Below, one piece after another: positions 34,890-43,508 of a stretch of 64,000 bases of DNA. The notes below the pieces were generated by a model. That model was not told the DNA's origin, did no database searches, and worked only from the letters and a program-made list of their open reading frames with translations. Within the stretch, counting starts at the first letter, position 1; the number at the start of each line of letters is the position of its first letter. The position numbers and the translations under genes were made by a program. This stretch comes from Alcanivorax sp. (GTDB taxonomy: Bacteria; Pseudomonadota; Gammaproteobacteria; Pseudomonadales; Alcanivoracaceae): positions 64,659-128,658 of the forward strand of contig NZ_PBSH01000005.1 of the NCBI RefSeq assembly GCF_002726155.1. The letters run 5' to 3'.

Positions 34890-35894
34890 ATGTCCTCCAA
34901 TACCCTGGTCAGCGCCCTGCGCGATGCTCACAAGGCACATCTGAGTCAACAGCTTCAGGACCCGGAACACTGGCAGAGCCTCATGGCTCAAGCGAGCAAC
35001 CTGCTTACTGACATTCCGCTCGGCAACCTGGTGGATCAGGACAGTCTTGTACAGGTGGTCGATCAGTGGTTGCAGGAAGCGCTCAGTGCCCGCGGATTGC
35101 AGGACGTCATCAACGATGTGAGCCTTGCCGTGTGGGACGCTGCGGAGCAGGATGACGCCACCATCGGTGAGCTGCTTCGCGAGGAACACTTCGAGGCCAT
35201 TCTCGAACAAGTACTAAAACTGCAAAGCCTGCGGGAAAAAGCCATCCACGCAGCCATGAACCATCCACTGGTCAGCGAAATGGTCAGTGAAATGCTCTAT
35301 ACCGGCATCAAGAATTTCCTGCTGGAAGAAAATGCGCTGGCGAAACTGCCCGGCGTTAGCAGCATGATGAAGATAGGCCGCAAGAGTGTGGTCGGCAAAG
35401 CCATGGGCGGCATGGAAGAATCCATTCGCACCTACCTGCAAAAAAATATTCGCGTCACCCTGAAAACCGGTGAGCAATGGCTGAACAAACAATTAACCAA
35501 CGAGCGAATTCAGCAACTGGCCCGCGATGGCTACCACCGCATCGCCCCGCTTAAACCGGCAAATCACATGAAAATGGTGCCCGACGGCGCCGTGACGGAA
35601 GTGGTGGCGCAAAGTTGCGCGATTACCGATGAAAGTGCCCGTCTGGCGTACACCCGCCGTCTGGTCAGCGTGGGCATCCAGGCAGCCGTGGCATCGCTGA
35701 TGGAGAAACCACTGAAAAGCGTCCTGGAGGGCATGCAGATCAGTGAAGAACGGATCCGCGAGATCGCCACGCCGGCACTGGCCCGAGGCGCCAGTGTTCT
35801 GGTTGAACAAGGCGTACTGGAACCCTTTATCGAGTGGGTGCTGGACGATTTCTATCAGTCCGAGGCGTGCAGGAACATAATTAATAATGAATAG
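34890..35894 (+). CDS. Conserved hypothetical protein (334 residues)
   Basis: A soluble, almost wholly helical protein without signal peptide. It starts MSSNTLVSALRDAHKAHLSQQLQDPEHWQSLMAQASNLL. A central part (KAIHAAMNHPLVSEMVSEMLYTGIKNFLLEENALAKLPGVSSMMKIGRKSVVGKAMGGM) is the most conserved-looking segment, with a hydrophobic GIKNFLL helix that might touch membranes. I recognise it only as a type of unannotated protein found in Alcanivorax and Marinobacter-like genomes. It stands alone behind a long leaderless gap and ends before a minus-strand terminator. Confidence 0.7.
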   Translation: MSSNTLVSALRDAHKAHLSQQLQDPEHWQSLMAQASNLLTDIPLGNLVDQDSLVQVVDQWLQEALSARGLQDVINDVSLAVWDAAEQDDATIGELLREEHFEAILEQVLKLQSLREKAIHAAMNHPLVSEMVSEMLYTGIKNFLLEENALAKLPGVSSMMKIGRKSVVGKAMGGMEESIRTYLQKNIRVTLKTGEQWLNKQLTNERIQQLARDGYHRIAPLKPANHMKMVPDGAVTEVVAQSCAITDESARLAYTRRLVSVGIQAAVASLMEKPLKSVLEGMQISEERIREIATPALARGASVLVEQGVLEPFIEWVLDDFYQSEACRNIINNE

Positions 35895-35935
35895 TTAACA
35901 ATTAATAACTGACCCCAACCAGGTCATATTGTTTT

Positions 35936-35973
35936 AAAAAAAGAGGCCGCACCCAAACAGGGCGCGGCCTCTT
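35936..35973 (-). terminator. Intrinsic terminator of the PIN-PhoH gene
   Basis: A perfect 10-bp stem (AAGAGGCCGC / GCGGCCTCTT, 13-base loop) is preceded by seven A residues on the plus strand, which is the T-run of a leftward transcript. It fits the PhoH-family gene ending at 36023. Short AT-rich inverted sequences (AATTAATAAC at 35900 and GTTATTAATT at 36007) flank it. Confidence 0.8.
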
Positions 35974-36022
35974 ACATTTCAGGCTAAAGCTGAAGTGGCT
36001 CGCGAAGTTATTAATTATAAAT

Positions 36023-37489
36023 TCAGAGAAACGATTCCGCGTATTCCGCCAACTTGGACCTGGGCACCCCGTTCAGCTGCACCGAGCCACCATGCTCGAA
36101 CCGTTTGAAGCGTTCGGTCATGTAAGTCAGCCCGGAGCTGGTGGGCGACAGGTAGGGCGTGTCGATTTGTGCCAGGTTGCCCAGGCACACCACCTTGGAA
36201 CCTTCCCCTGCCCGGGTAATGATCGCCTTCATCTGGTGGGGGGTCAGATTCTGGCTCTCATCAATCAGGATCAGGGATTTCTGGAAACTGCGCCCACGGA
36301 TATAGTTCATCGCCTTGAACTGGATATTAGCGCGTTCTTTCACATACTGGATGCTCCCGGACGGGTTCTCATCATTCAGGTGTAACGCCTCGATATTGTC
36401 ATTGATGGCCCCCAGCCACGGGTCCATCTTTTCCTCTTCCGTGCCGGGCAAAAAGCCATGATCTTCCGCCAGTGGTGGCGTGGAGCGGGTGGCAATAATC
36501 TTGTTAAAGCTTTTCTGCTCCACGGTCATTTCGATGGCCGCCGCCAGCGCCAGAATGGTTTTCCCTGACCCGGCCGCCCCGGTCAGCGTGACAATGTGCA
36601 CATCCGGGTCCAGTAACATCTGCAGGGCAATAGCCTGCTGAATGTTCATCGGTTTCAGGCCCCAGGCTTCCTGCTCCATCAGGCTGTCCGCCTTATAATG
36701 ACGAAGCGTCACCACCCCGTTTTCCACCGTCATCACCCGGCCAATAAACCCCTGTTCATCAACGATATACTGATTGGGATAGACCTCTTCACCCAGAATT
36801 TCACTGACCAGCAAGCCGTGGGACAGATGGTGCAGGGTGTCCACGCCCACCTGTTCGGTCTCTACCTGGGTGACCTGGTCCCAGAACGAGCCGGGCACTT
36901 CAAAATAACCCCGGGTCAGCTGCTTGATGTCTGACACCAATTGGTCGTTGTGATAATCCTCCGATTCGATACCGCATGCCCGCGCCTTGAGGCGCATGTT
37001 GATGTCCTTGGTCACCAGAATATAACGGCGGTCCGGGAACTGGTCTTTCATGGCAACCACATCATTGATAATACGGTTGTCATTCAGATCATTGGGCAGC
37101 GGCGCAGAGGCCTTGTTCTGTTCCGCCATCAAGACGGTAAGGGTGCCCTGGGGCGCATTATCGCCACCACGGGGAATGGGAATCCCTTCTTCCACCTGCT
37201 CCGGTGTCGCACTACCCAACACCTTGTCGATCTGCCGAATCGCGGCACGGCAATCCGCCGCCGTGTGTGACTTTCCACTCTTGAGCTTGTCCAGTTCCTC
37301 CAGCACCGTCATGGGAATCACGACCCGATGTTCCTCGAAATTCAGTAACGAGTTGGGATCGTGAATCAGCACATTGGTATCGATAACGTAGGTTTTTTTC
37401 TGGTCTTCTTCGAAGGTCGAACTGTCGTTCTGACTGGCGCTTGCGTGGTTGACGGAAAGGGTGTGGAGTCTGGCCGCGCGCTCTTCCAT
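36023..37489 (-). CDS. PIN domain-PhoH family ATPase
   Basis: A 488-residue protein. The N-terminal PIN nuclease domain begins at YVIDTNVLIHDPNSLLNFEEH (about 34-54) and has the later acidic residues TAADCRAA and LVTKDINMRLKARACGIESEDYHND. The C-terminal PhoH ATPase has Walker A GAAGSGKT (about 301-308), STPPLAEDHGFLPGTEEEKMDPW and Walker B LILIDESQNLTPHQMK. This two-domain layout matches PhoH2-type proteins, RNA helicase/nuclease candidates. A second, shorter PhoH gene (ybeZ) is at 53.6 kb. The start is the ATG at 37489. Confidence 0.9.
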   Translation of the reverse strand: MEERAARLHTLSVNHASASQNDSSTFEEDQKKTYVIDTNVLIHDPNSLLNFEEHRVVIPMTVLEELDKLKSGKSHTAADCRAAIRQIDKVLGSATPEQVEEGIPIPRGGDNAPQGTLTVLMAEQNKASAPLPNDLNDNRIINDVVAMKDQFPDRRYILVTKDINMRLKARACGIESEDYHNDQLVSDIKQLTRGYFEVPGSFWDQVTQVETEQVGVDTLHHLSHGLLVSEILGEEVYPNQYIVDEQGFIGRVMTVENGVVTLRHYKADSLMEQEAWGLKPMNIQQAIALQMLLDPDVHIVTLTGAAGSGKTILALAAAIEMTVEQKSFNKIIATRSTPPLAEDHGFLPGTEEEKMDPWLGAINDNIEALHLNDENPSGSIQYVKERANIQFKAMNYIRGRSFQKSLILIDESQNLTPHQMKAIITRAGEGSKVVCLGNLAQIDTPYLSPTSSGLTYMTERFKRFEHGGSVQLNGVPRSKLAEYAESFL

Positions 37490-37884
37490 GCGTATCCCCT
37501 ATACAGGTTAGACGGTACGGTTGCTTCGTTTTGGCGGCTGAGGCTTGACGTCAAATCTGGGACTGCGAGAGTGACGCCTGCGCCTGCCGCCACGGTTTAA
37601 GCCCTTTGGCGGTTCAGTTGCATTAAGCTTTTTCAGCTTTTGATCGCGATCACTCCCACAAAGGCGGGATTGGAATTACCATAACCCAGCTTTTCACAAA
37701 CGATCAATAGTGCATTGCTCAATCTTTTGCCTCTCCTTGCGTTCGCTGTGTGCAACGCGGTCCGGTGCAGTGTTGACCTGGCCGACATTGGCCCGGTATT
37801 TCTCGTGATAAAAACGGCCTGAGGCAGATACAATCAGACCTTGGCCCCGCATACCGACAAACAAACATCACAGAAGGAAATCCC
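37490..37884. other. 395-base divergent intergenic region
   Basis: No convincing gene is present. It must carry promoters for the PhoH-family gene (leftward) and the methyltransferase gene (rightward). It holds an FNR/Anr-like palindrome at 37640 and a GATACAAT sequence near 37828 that may be the -10 of the methyltransferase gene. Confidence 0.4.
37640..37653. promoter_or_regulatory. FNR/Anr-like box
   Basis: TTGATCGCGATCAC matches the FNR/Anr consensus TTGAT-N4-ATCAA at nine of ten specified positions. The core TGATCGCGATCA is a perfect palindrome. It lies 151 bases from the PhoH start and 232 bases from the methyltransferase start, further than usual for a simple class I or II site, so its target is uncertain. 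Confidence 0.4.
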
Positions 37885-38346
37885 ATGTCGCTCGAACATC
37901 CCCAGGTCATGATGCCGCCGCCTGCTCTCTTTCTGGGCGGGCTGCTGATGGGATACGGGCTGGACCGTGCACTGTCCCTTCCGGCGGTACACTTTCCGGG
38001 CCAACAATGGGTCACCGTGGTGCTCGCGCTTATCGGGATCGGGCTTGCCGCCAGTGCGGTGATTCAACTGCGCCGGGCCCACACCACCCTGATGCCCCAC
38101 CGGGCAGCCAATGCCCTGCTCACCGGCGGCGTGTTTTCGCTCAGCCGTAATCCCATCTACCTGGGCTTTGCCTGTCTGCATCTGGCCATGGCAATGGCTC
38201 AACACAGCACCGGCATGCTGGTGATGTGGGTGCCTGTCATCTGGGTTATCCAGCAACATGTGATCGCGGCGGAAGAAACGTTTCATGCCCAACAGTTTGG
38301 TGAGCAGTGGCAGGCATACAGGAAGAAGGTGCGGCGCTGGCTGTAA
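37885..38346 (+). CDS. Isoprenylcysteine carboxyl methyltransferase-like membrane protein
   Basis: A 153-residue membrane protein with four hydrophobic helices and the family's C-terminal catalytic segment: LLTGGVFSLSRNPIYLGFACLHLAMAM followed by VIAAEETFHAQQFGEQWQAYRKKVRRWL. The RNPIYLG and EE..F...F...W..Y residues form the SAM-binding site of ICMT/PEMT-type methyltransferases. The substrate is unknown. The last 101 bases overlap the coding region of the convergent NlpC/P60-like gene. Confidence 0.85.
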   Translation: MSLEHPQVMMPPPALFLGGLLMGYGLDRALSLPAVHFPGQQWVTVVLALIGIGLAASAVIQLRRAHTTLMPHRAANALLTGGVFSLSRNPIYLGFACLHLAMAMAQHSTGMLVMWVPVIWVIQQHVIAAEETFHAQQFGEQWQAYRKKVRRWL

Positions 38347-38986
38347 GCGCATCATCGGCCTCACCGCGCATCGGGCGCCATGGCAATTCAGGTTTGAGCC
38401 ATTCCACGGGGCCCAGCTTGCCATGCTGCAGACGCATATGACGCGAACCAAAATGGCCGGGCACCAGGGTACTTGGACGGGTATCCAGGGGTAACCAGCC
38501 AAGGCGACGATAGAGCTCGGCCACCAGCTCAGAACAGAACCAGCCACGCTGGTCTGGCCGGCGGGTAAACCCGGTCAGCACATCCAACGCATTACAGAAC
38601 ACATAATTTTTATAGGGGCGATGCAGCAGTCGGCGCGCCATGCGAGCCACCATGCGCTGCTGGCGCTCTGACAGCTTGGGTCCGTGCCGGCGACGTACCG
38701 CTACCGCCCCCGGGTAATCCCGGATTTTTCTGTGTAACGGAACCAGCGCCACGCCGGCAATCGGATGGCCGAGGGTCACATCCGGGGATTCACTGAGAGT
38801 AGTGGATTCCAGCACCAGCGGCTCCGGCTGGCCAGGCAGGTGAAGCACCATGCCTATATGACTCCAGGGGCTGCGGGTAAATACCCGAATCACATCGCTG
38901 GTAAACCCCCGACCGGAAAACAGCAGCAGATCACCGGTGCGCAATGTATCAACAGAATCGTGAGGCTGAATGTCTGGCTTGGCCAC
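38246..38986 (-). CDS. YiiX/NlpC-P60-like cysteine hydrolase
   Basis: A 246-residue protein with the permuted papain-fold core: LRTGDLLLFSGRGFTSDVIRVFTRSPWSHIGMVLHLPG (catalytic His in WSHIG) and a C-terminal catalytic Cys in RGWFCSELVAELYRRLGWL. This arrangement is the YiiX/YebB-type permuted NlpC/P60 or LRAT-like hydrolase, acting on peptides or acyl groups. Residues after about 212 are encoded by DNA that also codes, on the other strand, for the methyltransferase end, and look low in order. The functional core probably ends near 205. Confidence 0.82.
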   Translation of the reverse strand: MAKPDIQPHDSVDTLRTGDLLLFSGRGFTSDVIRVFTRSPWSHIGMVLHLPGQPEPLVLESTTLSESPDVTLGHPIAGVALVPLHRKIRDYPGAVAVRRRHGPKLSERQQRMVARMARRLLHRPYKNYVFCNALDVLTGFTRRPDQRGWFCSELVAELYRRLGWLPLDTRPSTLVPGHFGSRHMRLQHGKLGPVEWLKPELPWRPMRGEADDALTASAAPSSCMPATAHQTVGHETFLPPRSHVAG

Positions 38987-39281
38987 AGTCGCCCTTCCGT
39001 TGTGATGACATCCGAACGAAGCACTCCGCCCGTCATGCGATGAAACCCTTGCTCTTCACGCTAGAAACCCGTCATGACACTCTGCTGACAGCACCATCAC
39101 ACTTTGGTGAAAGAGAAGAGAGAGCCACAAGCTTGAAGCGACAAGAGGTAACACGGGAAACCCCATCAGCCCCAACCCGTGCTGCCGCCGAAGGCAGTGG
39201 CTTATCGCCCGCCGCTCATATCGTCACATTTCTGTTATCCATTGCCGTTAAGGTAAGCGTCACCGTGGACGAAAGTGACCT

Positions 39282-40328
39282 ATGGAAGAAAAGCTCTACC
39301 TGCTGCAACGCCACCTGCCGGAACTGCTGGAACTGGATGCATTGATCCGCCACGGGGAACGGCATTTACGCGTGACCACGGTGCATCAGGTGCCCATGGG
39401 TCAAATCTCCCTGCCGATTCATGTGATCGAGCTGGGCAGCCAATCGCCCAACGCACCGGTGATAGGTTTTTTCGGCGGCGTACATGGCGTCGAACGCATT
39501 GGCAGCCAAGTGTTGATGTCATGGTTACATAGCCTGATTCACCGCCTGCAATGGGATGATCAGCTTCACCGGCGCCTGGAAAAGGTACGTCTGGTTTTCA
39601 TGCCCATGATCAATCCAGGCGGGATCTGGCGGCGTACACGTAGCAATCCCAACGGGGTGGATCTGATGCGCAACGCCCCGATTGACGCCATGGGCAAGGT
39701 CCCTTTTCTGGTCGGCGGCCATCGCATCAGCCGACATTTGCCCTGGTATCGGGGAAAAAGGGGTGAGCCCATGGAGCCCGAGGCCCAGGCGGTGATCCGC
39801 ACCGTGCGAGAAAAATTGTTTTCTTCACCGTTCTCCATGAGCCTGGATTGCCACAGCGGCTTTGGCCGCCGGGACCGGGTCTGGTGTTGCTACGCGCGAA
39901 GTCATCGGCCCATTCCACATATTGCCGAGGTATACCGGCTCAAACAGGTCTTTGAGCAAACCTACCCGAATCACCATCCCTACCTGATCGAGCCGCAGTC
40001 GATTAACTACACCACCCACGGGGATCTCTGGGATTACCTGTACGACGACGCCCAGGAACAGCAGCCGGATCACACCTTTCTGCCCTTCACCCTGGAAATG
40101 GGGTCCTGGCTCTGGGTGCGCAAAAACCCACGCCAGATGCTGGATTTCTTCGGTTACTTCAATCCAATGATCAGCCACCGCCATCACCGGGTTTTGCGCC
40201 AGCACCTGCCCTTCTTTGAATTCCTCACCGCCATGGCCAGTAACGCCGGCAACTGGCTACCCTCAGCCAGTGAGCGCAACCACCTGACCCAACAAGCCAT
40301 CCAGCACTGGTTTCTGGACAATCACTGA
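39282..40328 (+). CDS. M14-type zinc carboxypeptidase-like protein
   Basis: A 348-residue protein with the M14 zinc motif GGVHGVERIGSQV (His-x-x-Glu), the later FMPMINPGGIWRRTRSNPNGVDLMRN and SLDCHSGFGRRDRVWCCYA with the third zinc ligand His, and a candidate catalytic Glu in FTLEMGSWLW. These match the DUF2817/M14 branch related to succinylglutamate desuccinylase. It has no signal peptide, so it is probably cytoplasmic and might act on peptidoglycan fragments or amide substrates. It stands alone, 104 bases before a lipoprotein gene. Confidence 0.83.
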   Translation: MEEKLYLLQRHLPELLELDALIRHGERHLRVTTVHQVPMGQISLPIHVIELGSQSPNAPVIGFFGGVHGVERIGSQVLMSWLHSLIHRLQWDDQLHRRLEKVRLVFMPMINPGGIWRRTRSNPNGVDLMRNAPIDAMGKVPFLVGGHRISRHLPWYRGKRGEPMEPEAQAVIRTVREKLFSSPFSMSLDCHSGFGRRDRVWCCYARSHRPIPHIAEVYRLKQVFEQTYPNHHPYLIEPQSINYTTHGDLWDYLYDDAQEQQPDHTFLPFTLEMGSWLWVRKNPRQMLDFFGYFNPMISHRHHRVLRQHLPFFEFLTAMASNAGNWLPSASERNHLTQQAIQHWFLDNH

Positions 40329-40432
40329 ACTAAACGGGAATTGGCCCTGCAATTGCATTGTTTGTGCACAAGGTTGGGTCACAACCCCCACTGCCTTACA
40401 CTTGCCCAAACTCGACTTTCAGGAAACCCGGT

Positions 40433-40915
40433 ATGAAACCTCTGCTTGTTCCGGCTCTCGCCTTGCTATTCAGCGGCTGTCACCACTTCAGCGGCTACCA
40501 GCAACCCTATGGTGATGACACCGCCGAGATCACCTTTACCAGCAACGATACGGCCGCCCAGCCCGTGATCTGTGTCCCCGGCGAGGGCTTCCAGTCCACG
40601 GATTACTCGATTGCCCAACAGCCAATTGGCGGCGACAGCATGAATGAGCTGATGGAAGCCATGAAGAAAAGCCCGGAAGTCACGACCGTCCTGCAGGCAT
40701 CCCCGCAAGCCCGGATTGGCATTATCTACAACCAGAAAAGCACTAATAGCACCAAGCGGAATCGCTGCAAGGTAGCCCTTCAATTTGAAGCGCTTGCCGG
40801 CGAGCACTACCAGGCACAATTTAACTACACCCAGACGCAATGTGGCCTGTCATTGACCGATAGCAACGGCCACTCCGCTGACGCCGTGCAAATCGACTGG
40901 AAATGCCCGCAATAA
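40433..40915 (+). CDS. Small lipoprotein, unknown
   Basis: The ATG at 40433 gives 160 residues, five bases after an AGGAAA site. MKPLLVPALALLFSGCHH has a type II signal with lipobox FSGC. The mature protein is polar and beta-rich, with one internal hydrophobic-poor stretch and four later cysteines (VICVPG, RNRCKVAL, TQCGLSL, WKCPQ) that could form two disulfides. No family is recognised. Confidence 0.72.
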   Translation: MKPLLVPALALLFSGCHHFSGYQQPYGDDTAEITFTSNDTAAQPVICVPGEGFQSTDYSIAQQPIGGDSMNELMEAMKKSPEVTTVLQASPQARIGIIYNQKSTNSTKRNRCKVALQFEALAGEHYQAQFNYTQTQCGLSLTDSNGHSADAVQIDWKCPQ

Positions 40916-41129
40916 AAATCCTTTTTGGTGCACTGCACTATTGCGGTGCACCCCCTTTTACATTGCAGCTCTGTTACCCCCTTCGCCTTCCCTCCTGATA
41001 ATCTCAACCCACTGTTAAATAAAGAAAAATAAAAACTGGCACACTCTCTGCATTATCTCTTTCGAGCCTGATAGGCGGTGCGCCACCTGCGCACACTTGA
41101 AAAAATTAGACTTGTTAAGAGGGTTGCAC

Positions 41130-41873
41130 ATGAAAAACGTATTTGGTCTGAAGAAAACGCTTATTGCTTCCACTATTGCGGCAGCAAGCGTGGTGGCTCC
41201 GTCTATGGCAGCTGCAGAAGTCAGCGGTAGCCTGGGTATCGCCAGCATGTACTTGTGGCGTGGTCAGGACGTGTCCGCAGGTACCGCCAACGTTTCCGGC
41301 AGCCTGGACTTCACCACCGAAATGGGCTTCTACGCAGGTTCCTGGGTTTCTTCTGCTGGCACCCCGGTTAGCTTCACCGGTGAAGCTAACGTTGTAGCTC
41401 CTGGTGTCACTCCGGTTGAGGGCTCTGGCACAACCTCCACTGAAACGGACTTCTACGCTGGTTTCGGTGGCGAAGCAGGCGGCCTGAGCTACGACATTTC
41501 CTACTGGACTTATGTGTATCCGGAAGATGATGTTGGTGCTGGCGAACTGGCTGAACTGATTGCCAGTGTTGGCATGGCCGGCTTCACCTTCACCGGTTAC
41601 GTGAGCGCCAACAACCTGAGCAACTCGGATAAAGAGAACTTTGGTGACGACCTTTACCTGACCCTGGGCTACGAATACGACGCGTTTGGTCTGACCGTAG
41701 GTACCTGGGATCTGGATGCGGACGACGCCAACTATACCCACGTGGATCTTAGCTACTCTCCTATCGAAAACCTGACCTTTACCGTGTCCAAGGTTGTAGA
41801 TAGCGACGAGTTTGCTGCGGTATCCGATGAGCAAGATCCGCTCTTCGTTGTCGGCTACAGCTTCCCGCTCTAA
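41130..41873 (+). CDS. TorF-family putative outer membrane porin
   Basis: The ATG at 41130 gives 247 residues with a signal peptide cleaved near SMAAAEVSG. The mature start VSGSLGIASMYLWRGQDVS and the alternating strands (DFYAGFGGEAGGLSYDISYWTYVYP, GDDLYLTLGYEYDAFGLTVGTWDLD, NLTFTVSKVVDSDE) with the C-terminal FVVGYSFPL match the TorF family, a small beta-barrel (about 12-14 strands) found in marine gammaproteobacteria. Codon use is strongly biased toward frequent codons, which suggests high expression. It is followed by a strong terminator. Confidence 0.9.
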   Translation: MKNVFGLKKTLIASTIAAASVVAPSMAAAEVSGSLGIASMYLWRGQDVSAGTANVSGSLDFTTEMGFYAGSWVSSAGTPVSFTGEANVVAPGVTPVEGSGTTSTETDFYAGFGGEAGGLSYDISYWTYVYPEDDVGAGELAELIASVGMAGFTFTGYVSANNLSNSDKENFGDDLYLTLGYEYDAFGLTVGTWDLDADDANYTHVDLSYSPIENLTFTVSKVVDSDEFAAVSDEQDPLFVVGYSFPL

Positions 41874-41914
41874 GCCACAAGGTTACCTGGGCGACTCCGC
41901 TCGCCCACTGTTTA

Positions 41915-41973
41915 CGCCGCAGGGCTCTCCCTGGTCCTCGCAAGCACGCAAGCAACCCTGCGGCGCTTTTTTC
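41915..41973 (+). terminator. Intrinsic terminator of the TorF porin gene
   Basis: A perfect 10-bp stem (CGCCGCAGGG / CCCTGCGGCG, 31-base loop) is followed by CTTTTTT. It lies 42 bases after the porin stop codon. Confidence 0.85.
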
Positions 41974-42021
41974 ATTGACGCTACATGCCTCACGCTTCAC
42001 GCAACACGCCCTCACTTTTCT

Positions 42022-42960
42022 TTATCTCTTAATTGAAAAATAAACCACCAGTGCATCATGGTCTGAAATTGGGTCCACACCCTGGCTGCCATACAGGCTG
42101 TCGTAACGCCCCGCATTGCCACGACTCACCGCAACCTTGCTAACAGTGGTTTTCAATCCAGGTGACACCCAGATATGGTCCAGCGCTTGCGGGCGACAGC
42201 GGTGACGAAAACTGTAACGCTCCTTTTCAGGCAAGAACGACCAGAGATTCAGCAAGCCCGATTGCTCAAACCGTTCATAGCTGTCAGAGAAACGACCTGC
42301 GTTCCAGGTCGTATTGAAATCCCCCGCCACGATCAATGGCGAGGTCTGCATCGTTAGCCAGTTAGCCAACAAGGCCGCCTGAGTCTGTCTTTTTTCATGA
42401 ACCCAGGCTTTCTTCAAATTCCGCGCGCTACGCCAATGCACCACCACGACCTTAGCAGCAAGCGGCGCTTCAAGCGTAACGACCAACGGAGGGCGTGAGT
42501 ACAGCGCGTGGCCATGGAATTGCTGGTCTGAAAAAAGAATGCTCACCAACCCAATATTGATCGGTGAGCGATACATCACCGCCACATCCATACCGGAAGG
42601 GTCATTGCCTTCGCGCAGCACTGAACGATACCGGTAACCACGCTGCGCCAACCGCTCCGCCAGCCGATCCAGCACGGCCCGGTTTTCCACTTCCTGAAGC
42701 GCCAGAACATGCGGCGCGTTCAGGTCTTCCACAATAAAGCCCGCGACGGCCTTTATCCGTGCCCTCAACAACACAGACGACACAGGGTCATCCAGCTCGC
42801 TGTTCTTGTGGTCATCGCGCAGGCGCCACAGGTTCAGGGTTGCCAGCGTCCATGTCTGGTCAGACGCAGCAGGCACACCACGGGCAGGCGCAAGCTGCGC
42901 ACAATCGGCCAGGGCCCACAGCGGGAAAATAGTGAGGGCAATCAGAATGAGTAAACGCAT
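42022..42960 (-). CDS. Endonuclease/exonuclease/phosphatase family protein, exported
   Basis: The ATG at 42960 gives 312 residues with a Sec signal peptide (MRLLILIALTIFPLWALA). The EEP fold is shown by WTLATLNLWRLRDD (Asn), LALQEVENRAVLDRL (metal Glu), LIVAGDFNTTWNAG, LDHIWVSPG and SDHDALVVYF (catalytic His and Asp). Such proteins cut phosphodiesters in DNA, RNA or lipids; the exported form suggests use of extracellular nucleic acid or phospholipid phosphate. It lies beside phosphate-related-looking genes. Confidence 0.85.
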   Translation of the reverse strand: MRLLILIALTIFPLWALADCAQLAPARGVPAASDQTWTLATLNLWRLRDDHKNSELDDPVSSVLLRARIKAVAGFIVEDLNAPHVLALQEVENRAVLDRLAERLAQRGYRYRSVLREGNDPSGMDVAVMYRSPINIGLVSILFSDQQFHGHALYSRPPLVVTLEAPLAAKVVVVHWRSARNLKKAWVHEKRQTQAALLANWLTMQTSPLIVAGDFNTTWNAGRFSDSYERFEQSGLLNLWSFLPEKERYSFRHRCRPQALDHIWVSPGLKTTVSKVAVSRGNAGRYDSLYGSQGVDPISDHDALVVYFSIKR

Positions 42961-43057
42961 GCGGGCAGTGTATGCCTGCGGGCATCGCCACAACAGAGCA
43001 GCAGACGCAACGGCCTGTAAGCCAACGCGCCCAGGCAATCCGTAAAGACCAAAAAAA

Positions 43058-43076
43058 ACCCGCCGGAGAGGCGGGT
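43058..43076 (-). terminator. Intrinsic terminator of the porin/PstS-like operon
   Basis: ACCCGCC (43058-43064) pairs with GGCGGGT (43070-43076) around a five-base loop. The A-run 43051-43058 on the plus strand forms the T-run for the leftward transcript that ends at 43089. Confidence 0.8.
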
Positions 43077-43088
43077 CAAAAAACACAT

Positions 43089-43496
43089 TCAGGGGCGATA
43101 CACCACTTTTAACTGTGGTGAGACCTTGGTCTCATCCACGTAACCGATAAAGTTTCGATTACTGCCGACCAGCATGACCATTTCCCGGTCGCTGGACACT
43201 TCCCGTGGCGGCATTCCTCGGCCGGTGAAAATCATTCTGGCCCAATAGCTTTTCATCTGCTCCGCGCTTTTTCCCATCACCCGCTGATAAAAGCCCGTGC
43301 GCTCAGCGCTTTTAGCCGGCAAATCCAACGGTTTCAAGGCAACGCCAGACGCCCGGCGAGTCAACCCATTAAATAACTGGCGCACTTCGTCCTGAGTCAG
43401 CATGGTCAATTCGCTACTGGCTGAAACCACCACAACCGGCTCGGCGTGCAGAGTGGCGGACAGGGTCAGGAGCAATGAAATTATCCATTTCTTCAT
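43089..43496 (-). CDS. PstS-like small periplasmic binding-fold protein
   Basis: The ATG at 43496 is preferred because an AAGGGAGA site lies eight bases upstream; this gives 135 residues. A signal peptide ends at TLHAEP. The mature protein fits the short phosphate-binding-protein-like domain (SASSELTMLTQDEVRQLFNGLTRRASGVALKPLDLPAKSAERTGFYQRVMGKSAEQMKSYWARMIFTGRG), in which the F.G....W-type PstS landmarks recur in short form. It is half the length of a full PstS, so it is more likely an accessory or receptor protein than a transporter subunit. It is coupled to the porin-like gene, 12 bases after its stop. Confidence 0.72.
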   Translation of the reverse strand: MKKWIISLLLTLSATLHAEPVVVVSASSELTMLTQDEVRQLFNGLTRRASGVALKPLDLPAKSAERTGFYQRVMGKSAEQMKSYWARMIFTGRGMPPREVSSDREMVMLVGSNRNFIGYVDETKVSPQLKVVYRP

Positions 43497-43508
43497 TATC
43501 ATTCTCCC

